Part shown: piece by piece, positions 54,851 to 64,000 of the stretch
How positions within the stretch are numbered: the stretch's first letter is position 1
How the letters are laid out: the number at the start of each line of letters is the position of its first letter
Assembly (NCBI GenBank): GCA_001931875.2
Contig: MSJH02000788.1
Coordinates: forward strand, 62,001-126,000
Direction: 5' to 3'
From: Byssochlamys sp. IMV 00236
Taxonomy: Eukaryota > Ascomycota > Eurotiomycetes > Eurotiales > Thermoascaceae
Length of the DNA: 64,000 nt
Notes under the pieces: generated by a model
Databases searched by the model: none
What the model was told of the DNA's origin: nothing
The model's input: only the letters and a program-made list of their open reading frames with translations
Translations under genes and position numbers: made by a program

Positions 54851-57800
54851 TCAACAAGGTGCCATATAATTTTGAGGGGCTAAAAGGATAGCTCCCATGC
54901 GGGAGAATTGCCGACAGCTGGCATAGATACCGATCCAGCTAGTAGCACTTGGTGTCTCGAATACTTCTTCATTTGTAGCCGTGCGTAATACCTCTGACGC
55001 ATACTCATCGGATATGCACCATGTTCTCCGTTGACCAGATTTTGTGGTCGGACTATTTGAATCCGTATCACCAAACGGCACAGTGAACCGGCTTGTCGAC
55101 AATGCCGGTGATGCATTTTCTCCTCCTGACTCAAGCAGAAACTGCGCCCTGGGTCAGTAAGTGAGTTGTGGAGAGGATGGAGCCTGACATCATACCTCGA
55201 TTTCTGTGACACTATACCCACTGATGGTCACAGAGAAGCGAACGACCCGGCTTCCGTCATTCACGTTAACACACTGGTGGCTGTCTGCAGGAGACCCAAT
55301 AATACCCGTCTTCTTTGACTTATAGCTAAAAGCAAGTCCTATTATGACTCGTTCTTGAAAATAAGCTGTGATACTAGTCACTGGCCCTAATTCGTCAGTA
55401 GAAGCGGTATGGAAGAAAAGCTTTTGGACTTGGTCAACCGGCGATATCTGCGAAGGCAATAATAAAAGCCGGGAAGAGCCAAATGTATCTTTCATAACGC
55501 TAATAGCCCGAACCAGATCGAATGATGAACTCAAAAGCCATGTAAGTCCGTTCTATTCCAAGTCAGCACGATTTGGTTAACCATGAGAAAGCAGGAAATG
55601 CAAGGCTACCAACAAGATATTCGTGTGTTCCTGATTGATAATGATGCCGCATACATCCGTTTGAAGAGCCACAGAGAAACGTCTTACTTCGATTGCGCGT
55701 TGTATCGATCTTGATGGCAGTCACTCGACCCTGGCCGACATTGGTTGACCTGCGGTCCACCATTCTCATCCATATGGTCACACTGCGTACTTCTTCGTCC
55801 CGAGAAAAGTCCATAGCATCACCTTCGTTCATCCATTGGCCGATGATAGTCGAGCTGTTGTACCAGTCATGGTAATCAAACCTCAAACCGCATATAGAAG
55901 ATGGGAGTTGGGATTCTTCAGAAGAACGGGTCGATACTTGGACCCTTCGAACTCCTATTAGTGACGCATAGGTGCCATACACCGATTGGCCTTTCGTCCG
56001 CATACAGAATGCAAGTTCCTTATCGTACGAGGCCTGACTTTCCGACAGGTTATGAGCATGGTCGACAGAGCGTCTAGATCTTTGATGATAGCCTTCGTCG
56101 CTTGGCTGTCCTTGAAGACCAATCCTGGAAAAATAAGTTTTATATCGAAATTGCTAAGCAGAAATCAGTCTGGTGCAATATAAAGAGGGCATTCAAGCAC
56201 ACACCGTGGTTGTAGCTATCAAGCCTGTCGTGACAATGCCTCTTGGCAGTTCTGGACGTAGCTTTTCCCTCGAAAATAACTCAGACCGGCGACGGAGACC
56301 AGTAAACAACATTTGACGACCGCGATTTGTTGATACCTGATTAACACGGTTTTGTGAGTTATATAACCCAAAATTGGGAGCGGCTGCAAACCTTTAGACT
56401 ACCTATTCCACCTATTCCATCCTGGAGATCGCCTACTGTCATCTCGATATCGCTGATGCGTTCACCGTTTGGACCATCGATCAAAAATGATAGGGCAACC
56501 CCGCCACTGTTTCCAAACTCAACGCTTTTATCGGTATAGAAGAATCGTACACCGATAATTGGACTGTAGTCACCAACCATGTATATCACCATCCTTGTCA
56601 AGGATGATAGCAATTTGCCTCGCAACCCGCCAAAATCGATGTTAATCAACGGCTCGAACGTAGATCCCGTCTGTTGGGGTTCCAGAGAACTAAGCACCAG
56701 ACCAGCGTATATAGGAATTCGTGGTGTCCAAAGGTGCGATTGGATTAAGTCCGACGTACTGTCAAACAGAGCGTCATGATCATCGGAGAGAGTCATAGTA
56801 GCCCGTTGAACCAGACTAAGAGCGACAATTTTGTATACCTTAGTCACGATCGTCAGCAAAATGGAATGGATATGATAGCCGCGACCTATACATACGTCTA
56901 GACCAGCGACCATATGAAAAGTCGCCGAGTTCTCAGGAACAACTAATGAGCCGTACACGACACCTTTGCCCTCATTCTGTCCGATCCAGTGGGATGGCTC
57001 ATGTTCAATGAAGTGTAACTGAATTCCGACTAGGCCCGTTGCACGAAATGCAACCTCGACTGTTTTAATTTTTGCACTTGGTGGGATGTGAATCGATTCT
57101 GCATTGGCTGTAAGGAACCCCATAGAAGATAATTTGGTGCGCGAAACTTGTGCGTCTTGAAATTCAATCCCTGAAATATAACAACGTGTACCAATGTGGA
57201 CTGTAGAAACCCTGATGTTCCCACCGTCTTTTGAGAAGCGACGTGGAAATTCCACGAGTCGAAATTGTTGCACGCGGCATCCGTCGGTCAACTGATTGCT
57301 ATCATAGGATAATCTCGCACAAAGAGAGTGGACCCCTTGAAAACTTTCAGATAGGCCACCTGAAGATAAGGTGCTGAGTCTTTGAGTCCACTTATTGTCC
57401 GTTTCGTTATAGATTTCGGAACCAAGCAGTCTCTGATTTCTATAACGTTCAACAAGGGAGTCGAAAGAGCCCAGGAGTGTCCATATTCGCCGCCGGTTAA
57501 TTAGGGGTGCGTTCTTAGCCTGCAAACAGAATCTTGTGCCAAGGAAGAGTCGATACCAATCACGTCTAACTGAAAGATCTGGACACAGAAACCCTTGTTC
57601 TCCGCTGACTGTGAACCGACTCCTCCAGAATGAATGTGGGAGAGTTTCACGTCTAGCGACCAGAGCGAAGTGCCGATTAACTAGTCTTAAATGCGCAACT
57701 TGTGTCAGACGTAGATATGATAGTACCTTGTACAATAGCTCGAGAGGGAGTCTTCCCAGGAGATGACCGAGGCCGTTTGAGGTAGGTTCAAGCACGGCAT

Positions 57801-58386
57801 TCTTCGCTGAGCAATTTGTAGAAAGTACTTTCGAAGCATGGCTTTCCAAATCATCCAGTGAAGGTATTGTATAAGGATCTGCGAATAAAGGCGAAGACAT
57901 GTCAATAGGCAATGGACGCCCGGTAGGTTTATGGGTGGCGGCCGCCCCTTTGTAGTCATGACCAAAATCAAAGCACGAAAAAGAGGGACAAGAAGTCGTG
58001 TAAAGTAGATCGAAGATACAGTTCAATGCATCGTCAAGGTTATCTGTGCGTGAAAGCCTCGCAAAAAATAGCTGCCAACACAAGTTATGGAAACCATAGC
58101 CCCAATTTGTTTCTCGTGTTTTGCTTTGGAACAGCTTTATATTGTTAAGCGTAGTCGCATCTCTATAGGACAGATCGCTTTTCAGAGGCGCCGCGAGGAT
58201 GCTTCTTGTATGTATGATTCCAAGCCCAGATAGAGAAGGTGGCGTATCCTTGTTTCCAGTGGTGAAGATTGCTCGTATCTCTCCTAACCATGGTCGCTTG
58301 CGAGGCGGAGAAACCAATTCGTCTGCGCGGTCTGCTAGGAGAATGACACCGCAGAACGGGCAATATACGTTTGGGCATTCTTCCAT
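54851..58386 (-). CDS. F-box protein with large C-terminal fungal domain (DUF7600-like)
   Basis: Five exons on the minus strand: 58386..56392, 56336..56205, 56153..55614, 55552..55196 and 55141..54851, giving about 1104 aa. The F-box lies at about residues 205-250 (LGRLPLELLYKVLSYLRLTQVAHLRLVNRHF). The N-terminus has a Cys motif (C4, C9, C12 in CPNVYCPFCG) and a conserved-looking segment GFHNLCWQLF. The rest is beta-rich with repeated SITAYF-, VTAIKI- and GIEFQD-like segments, as in fungal F-box proteins with a jelly-roll-like C-terminus (DUF7600-type). The protein probably serves as a substrate receptor for an SCF ubiquitin ligase (inference). Splice sites of introns 1 and 3 use weaker donors (gtttgc, gttggt), so those junctions are less secure. 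A decayed copy of its 5' end lies upstream. Confidence 0.75.
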
Positions 58387-58904
58387 TGAATCTGGCTAGC
58401 GCTAAGTGAAAGAGGAAGACTGAAAAAAGAACCTTTGTCAAGTTCATCGGTGAACTCCTGCTTATCTTGTGAGATGCACATTGGATGTTTCAAAAGGTTA
58501 CGCGAGGTCCCTAATTAACTACACGTTTTTGACCTTGAATACCTAACTACCTAGGTAGATACCTTAGTCATCGAACTATCGACTGCAACTCATCGTAGTC
58601 AAGTTAATTTATCAACTACTACTCCCTGTCAATTCCCAAGCTTCGAGGTCAAAGCTATAGAATTGTCCACGTATTTCTCTCATTGCCTTACTCAGTTCAG
58701 TTCCAGCCATTGCCATTTCGTTAAATTGGGTCTGGTCATATTTTGTCGTACTTTGTCCAGGGTCTAAGTAAGCCTTAAGCTTATGGCTGTCTGCTAAGAA
58801 CCTAAAAGTGTTCATCCCGTGAAACGGACAGGCGTCCCGTGAGGTCGTCTAGAGATATTTTTCTTATGAGGACCTATACTATACTATGTGAACGATATTG
58901 ATCT

Positions 58905-59032
58905 TCCCGTTGTAATGATGGCCCGTGTCTCCCCAAACCATGGTCGCTTACGAGCCGGAGACACTACCTGATAGGAGGATGATGCTGCAGAACGAGCAGT
59001 ATATATTAGAATATATAGTTTCGCTAGCGCTC
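58905..59032 (-). pseudogene. Decayed duplicate of the F-box gene 5' end
   Basis: The plus-strand segment CCAAACCATGGTCGCTTACGAG and what follows closely parallels 58258-58408, the first codons of the F-box gene, including AACCATGGTCGCTT, the GCAGAACG.GCA block and GCTAGCGCT upstream of the start. Translated on the minus strand it gives GETRAIITTG against GEIRAIFTTG in the intact gene. The copy lacks about 20 bases in the middle and runs into a stop soon afterwards, so it is a non-functional fragment in the same orientation about 640 bp upstream. Confidence 0.7.
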
Positions 59033-60656
59033 AACGAATATGACTTCTTTCAATCAGGTTAAAGGCAAATTGCGGCCTCTGTGCGAGTTCTTATTGACCT
59101 TCGAGTCGATTTGGCAAGGAAGAAAGACCGGGACGGGGAAAGGCACCGGCAGCACGACTAACCATCTTTACTTGAGTGCATGTACCTCAGTGTTCTGATG
59201 ATCTTGTCGTCATCCGACCAGGTCGTTCGTCAGGAGGCCTCTACAGTCTTCATTCGCTGGCTAGACTAGAGGCTAGAGCACTAGTTAATTACGATGATAT
59301 GCGTTTCTTAGGCGACCGACTATCTAGTGGCCGTTGGTGACAGGATGGTTACCCAGACAGCTCGAAGCTCAACCGCAATGGACGTAGACAGGTCTGTGCT
59401 ATCAGTGAGAGAGGCACCTGCTCGTCAAATTTTAAGTGTAGTTCCTGGAAGTTTAGGAAGGCCACAAAACGAGTCACTGAGGCCTTTCAAAATACTCTAG
59501 AGAATCAGCAGCGCCGAGCCTGGGGCGGCACGAAGGCAGCGGACGTGAGAAATACGAATCTTGTAGCGGAAAGCATACTTCCACAATAGCCCCCAGTTGA
59601 TACGATACACACCTCGGTGGCTGTCCATGCCTGTGCCGGCCATCCTACCATATGGTACTCAGGGCATTCGCCTAGAGAACTAATCACCATGTCACTTGAA
59701 CCGTTTTGCCACCATCACCAATCCACGTGGGGGCCCGCCGCATGGCCAGAGCAGAACGGTGAGTGGTATCATGCTTGCTTCAAGACGCTCGCAACGGGCA
59801 CTCGAGCACTCTCTGAATGAGGCCTGACCAAGAGTTCATGGCGCTGTTGGGTTGACGGGCGGTCTTCGGGTCAGCCCACCTGCACATTAGAGAAGTCGGA
59901 CTGCGGATGCGGAGGAGGCTGGACGTACCGTTAAGTATCTCTAACCGAAGCCACACGAGTGGGAAAAGCCAAGAGATCCAATAATGATAAATCGTACATT
60001 AATAAACTTGATACAAAGGCCCCAGTGGCCCCCATCGGCCGTGACGCCTCTAGAACATGGAAAATCCCGTGGGAAACAAGGAGAATTTGACATTAGACGA
60101 GCGGACCGTCGCTCGGGATGGGCTTGACGGGGCCTTCGGCGGGTTAACCATGGCTCGAGCTGGGCGTGGTCGATGATTGCCCCGGAAGTGAAGGCGTTAG
60201 TGTTGTGCAGTCTGCGAGAGTGACCTAACTCGAGGGTCCAGATGAACTAATTAATTAACGGACCTGAAGGCTGGGGCTCTCGATAGAACAGCTTAAAACC
60301 CGCCATCAGCCCTGGTGGGTCGTCATATCCAACCGCCCTCGTCCGCTGGCCTTGATTTTTTATGTTCACTCCCTCTGCACCTCTATCTCTCTCTCTCTCT
60401 CTCTCTTCTGTGATTATCCTCTCCATTGTTGCCACTTGTTGGTGACTGTCGGTCGGTCTGAGCATCGCAGTGCGCCTCCTGTCGCGTGAGAAAGATCCCT
60501 CATGGCTGCGTGAGACTCTAGCCCCCTCCGCAATTCGTGCCTAGCAGCTCAGAAGCGCCCACACGACGTCGAAACGCAGATCGCATTGTGCTGCCAACGA
60601 GGGACCACTTAGTAAGTTGGCGGAGTGCAGCCTGTTTCAAAGACACAGCAGGGTCC
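59033..60656. other. Intergenic region and probable dma1 leader
   Basis: No motif-bearing ORF. A CT microsatellite lies at about 60385-60410. The frame of the FHA-RING gene stays open upstream to 60537 but contains no ATG there, so this part is taken as 5' UTR. Confidence 0.45.
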
Positions 60657-62556
60657 ATGTCCGCCTCAACCGCTTCCTCGTCCAATATCCCTCCAGGTTC
60701 TCCGTCCTCAACAACAAGCACCCGCAGCGGACGCCTGAGGCGGCTCAGTCAACTGCGATCCTACACCCAAAACCATTTGGCGGCACACTCGTCCAGCGGC
60801 CATCGTTCCTATCGAAACACACTCACGAGGGTCGTCGGGCTTGCGTCGCCGTCGCACTCCAGCGGCGGGCCTGAATCCCCGCCGCTCACGGGCAACAGCA
60901 ACCAGGGTCCATGTCCAGCTCCAGCTCCTAATCGGACCACACCCTCTCCCGACCTGTCGGTCCCCTCAGCAGCCAGTTTCAGCGGAGGGTCAAGCTCCGA
61001 ACTCCCAGCTCAAGTATCCTCCGAATCTTTACAATCGAGTCCGTCCGACGATCCAGAGTCGCAACCGTTGCGGGGTATGACTCGACCTAGGACTGCATCC
61101 TTCAACCGGCCAGAGTCCGCTGGTGCGGGGACGGGAGGTTCATTAGATGCAGCAACTCCTCTGAGAGCGGATGTGCGGTCTTCTGAATCGACGCCCCTGA
61201 ACCAGGTGGGAGTGACAGACACACCAGCCTCTCCCGCCGCGGAAGGCCGTTCAGGAGGGTCGGGGTCGAAATCGAAACAGAAGGCCACCATCAGGTTCTA
61301 TGCATACCAAGATCCTCATCAAAACTCCCGACCATCGTTACCCTTCGCTCCTGTGACACGCGCTCTACCGTCCGAAGATTCGATCATCCGCGTGGGCCGC
61401 TACTCTGAACGTGAAGGGATTCCAGTGGCAAATCCGTCTGAACCCTCTGATGCACCAGTGGGCTTCAAGTCGAAGGTAGTGAGTCGGAAACATTGCGAGT
61501 TCTCCTTTGTGAATGGTCAGTGGCATATCAAGGATGTGGGAAGCTCGTCGGGGACGTTCCTCAACCATATGCGGCTGAGTCAACCCAACATGGTGTCCAG
61601 ACTGTATGCCGTCCGAGATGGGGACATAGTCCAGCTGGGAATCGATTTTCGAGGCGGAGAAGAGATGATCTTCCGCTGTGTTCGAATACGGATCGAATGC
61701 AACCGCAGCTGGCAGCAGAGGCCTAATGAATTCAAGTATGTGCCCCTTTCAGCGTATGTTATCGGGCAGAGCTGACTTAGTGTGTAGTAAAAACACGGAG
61801 AGTCTTATCAATAATCTTGGAAAGGGCACTACTGCTAATTATGCTGGATGTCGAGAATGCTCGATTTGTCTGGGCTCTGTCTTGGTAAGCTATGGTAGTC
61901 TACAGACAAAGAGATGTCACGATGCTAATCGGCTGCAGCGGCCCTACCAGTGCCTCTTCATGGCAGCATGCGCTCATGTGTGGCATTATAAATGTATACG
62001 GCGCCTGATACATACGCCAGAGTATCCTATGTTCCAGTGCCCTAACTGTCGCGCCTACACCGACTTGAGCGCCGAAGTGGATGACTCGAACGACTACGAC
62101 GAGGAGGAGGAGGAGGCCAAACAAAACGTCCCCGTGAACAATGAAGAATCAACTCCGGAACCCGACTCGCGAAACGACAATAATCATCCTGGTGATCGAT
62201 CAGAGCCTACCGAGAACAGTGTTCAGCAACAGGGATCCTCGACAGACGGAGAACTTGCCGCCATGGCCCAGAATGTGCACCTAGAAGGACAAAGTACCCC
62301 AAATATGGAAGCAGCGAATGGTCACAGCTCCACTACTACACCACAAGATTCACCGGGTAACAACGTCGAACGCAGCGCCAGCATCGATATACCTGGCTTG
62401 CAAAGCCTCTACCAGTCTCCCGGCGGCGCTCGCTATCGGCGAGGTCAGTCAGGTGCGGACAGCCCTGTTGCTGCGGACACCTTCGAGGATAACCCGTTGA
62501 CGCCGCGAAACGATTCCGGTCCTTTGGCATTCGATGGGCGCGCAGGCAGGTCGTGA
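60657..62556 (+). CDS. dma1: FHA-RING E3 ubiquitin ligase, Dma1/Dma2 type
   Basis: Exons 60657..61735, 61788..61884 and 61939..62556 give 597 aa from MSASTASSSN. After a Ser-rich N-terminus comes an FHA domain (about 220-350) with the phosphothreonine-binding pattern RVGRYS (Arg245/Gly247/Arg248), SRKHCEF, and VGSSSGTFLNHMRLS. The RING domain follows: C384, C387, C403, H405, H408, C411, C426 and C429. This FHA-then-RING order defines the Dma1/Dma2/CHFR-like checkpoint ligases, which delay septation or mitotic exit when the spindle is disturbed. The C-terminal tail of about 165 residues is acidic and disordered. The second intron (54 nt) is a multiple of three and free of stops, so its retention would add 18 residues inside the RING loop. 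Confidence 0.9.
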
Positions 62557-63919
62557 GGACCGTCTCCCTCCGTTGCGCGTAGTTTTCTCACTCTCCCTTT
62601 GTACGTGGGCATTACGGAACATATTTCTATCTGCCGGCGTTCGACCTTGAGCCGCTTACCTGTTTCGCATTAGTCTGACCGGTCTTCATCGATGTTAGTT
62701 GATTCTAGCTGTCATGGAGGGCGGTCCATAGAAGGCGTTGTGTATATCTGTCTGCGTTTGAGCGGCTCCCTTGGCATCGGTGCGCCAAGTTCCGGTTTCT
62801 TCCTCTACGACTCGATTCGCCGTATCACGCTTTGCTACCTCGCATACCCGATTTGTTTTTTTGTTCATCCACCTCCGTTGCATCTATCTCATATGGGTCC
62901 ACATCTTCTTTTTGTGTCAAACACGAATATGCCTTTTGACGGGGGAAAGAAGTGCGCCCGGGATCAATCAGTGGCGCTGACAACGGATAATGCATGATAC
63001 CTAGGAGTATTTTATCTTTTCAAGGTAGGCTGGCATTTTGGTGTTCCTTCTTATCAGATAACACGGGAGTATATTTACTACTATCGCCATCTGGCACACT
63101 GCATCATGGCCTTCACCGCATTCTATGCTCATGATGGACTATACACACCGTCACGGATAGCAATGCAGATGCCGTACGTATATAATAAACGCAGATCATC
63201 TTTAATGAGCTCATTATATTACGAAGATAATTATTGTAGAATTTATAGACATAGGAAGCAGCAGCAACTGATGTCATCGCACTGTCGGTGCTGGCATATC
63301 ACTCGCCATATCATCTTCATCTTTTTTGTCTAGTCTTTTGCCTAAATCTTCTTAGGCGCTTGCAGTGACGGTCTCATCTGCTGTCTGGTAGATTAGTTAG
63401 CGGTCTTGACACCACGAACACCAACCGAAGCAACCCTCGGCGCTCTTGGCGTCAGACGGCTATTCATTAGCTCCGGATACTTATGCTCCCGTGTTAAGAA
63501 TGCGGTGTCACCACCGGCGATCGATCTCAGTGACGGCGCTTTTGTTGTGCCGTGAATGGTCGACGAGCTACGAGTAGACTTGAGACAACAGAAGATATTC
63601 CTCTATCTACTCCGTACGCGTCGTGGGGTCCAGATGACCAGTCTTCCCGTGCCCCCGCCGCGCTGTAGTCCGCTGTCAACAATGTTTCTTCGACTTTTCT
63701 CACCAACATTATCAGGTCGTATCTACTCTTGATTCTAAACCTATTCTACATAGCTCTTGGTATTCTTTTCTCCGACTGGAAAACGTATACAGTGCTGTTA
63801 CTCGCGCCCCAGAAGACGTGAGATTCCTTTTAGGTTCAACTCAAGCTGCTGGGACCAGGGTTCCCCACAATCCTTGGCCTGATAACACGAGAAAACCGAC
63901 GATACATCAGACGATAACA
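62557..63919. other. Intergenic region, nothing recognised
   Basis: The 3' flank of dma1 and an AT-rich stretch. Short open frames without motifs only. Confidence 0.5.
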
Positions 63920-64000
63920 ATGAGGTTCAGTGCACCTCCGACCCCGACGGGTTTCCAAAGTCGCAGTCGTCGGAACACTGGACTGCAAGGTGTCAAGCAT
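63920..64000 (+). CDS. Possible start of a gene cut by the right edge
   Basis: An ATG at 63920 in an ACAATG context opens a frame of 27 codons to the window end (MRFSAPPTPTGFQSRSRRN, then basic residues). The Pro/Ser/Arg-rich composition resembles starts of fungal regulatory proteins, but the frame is also open upstream without a clear start, and too little is visible to assign a family. Confidence 0.35.
   Translation, partial: MRFSAPPTPTGFQSRSRRNTGLQGVKH

Noticed and set aside
58612..58815. 67-codon minus-strand frame downstream of the F-box gene relic
   Set aside because: It could be part of the decayed duplicate, but no matching segment was found in the intact F-box gene and it is too short to judge.
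1..64000. CRISPR arrays, prokaryotic operons or prophage
   Set aside because: The window is eukaryotic nuclear DNA with spliceosomal introns; no direct-repeat/spacer arrays were seen.

Overview
The window reads as nuclear DNA of a filamentous ascomycete, most likely an Aspergillus-like member of the Eurotiales (inference). The basis is many short spliceosomal introns (about 45-165 nt, GT..AG with a nearby CTRAC-type branch site), long Ser/Pro-rich regulators, fungal families such as DUF6536 membrane proteins and NACHT/STAND immune-type proteins, and an intron-bearing nuclear tRNA. Exon boundaries below were built by hand from splice signals and reading-frame continuity; no alignment was run.

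Layout. 0-3.3 kb: 3' part of a triple-KH RNA-binding protein and a GNAT acetyltransferase. 3.6-6.6 kb (minus): a DUF6536 polytopic membrane protein. 6.8-7.3 kb (minus): a decayed sugar-transporter fragment. 8.1-11 kb (minus): a large disordered Ser-rich protein. 11-17 kb: a long non-coding stretch ending in a pyrimidine-rich leader, then a MAP-kinase-phosphatase-type dual-specificity phosphatase (17-19.2 kb). 21.2-29.8 kb: four co-directional genes, a PhyH-type dioxygenase, an M20 N-carbamoyl-amino-acid hydrolase-like enzyme, a single-exon fusion of diaminopropionate ammonia-lyase to an M20 hydrolase, and a transcription factor with a Zn2Cys6-like cluster, a homeodomain and C2H2 fingers. 30-30.6 kb: a diverged tandem repeat of about 189 bp, directly upstream of an Efm4-type lysine methyltransferase. 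32.9-33.2 kb: a small SMP-type protein. 33.8-37.1 kb: a five-exon NACHT protein. 37.1-42.4 kb: long non-coding DNA upstream of a single-finger C2H2 regulator. 44.7 kb: tRNA-Tyr with an intron. 47.9-49.4 kb (minus): a membrane protein with a Tyr/Gly/Pro-rich tail. 50-51.6 kb: divergent rlp24 and pam18. 53-54.4 kb: a solo PigL_N-type protein. 54.9-58.4 kb (minus): a five-exon F-box protein, followed upstream by a decayed copy of its own 5' end. 60.7-62.6 kb: a Dma1-type FHA-RING ubiquitin ligase. A further gene may start at 63.9 kb and leave the window.

The most interesting region is 21-30 kb. Two enzyme types encoded by neighbouring genes in Escherichia coli (ygeX, diaminopropionate ammonia-lyase, and ygeY, M20 hydrolase, near a hydantoinase gene) appear here as one fungal polypeptide, next to a carbamoylase-like enzyme, an oxygenase and a regulator. 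This suggests, as inference, a module that strips N-acyl or N-carbamoyl groups from a diaminopropionate-type amino acid and degrades it to pyruvate and ammonia.
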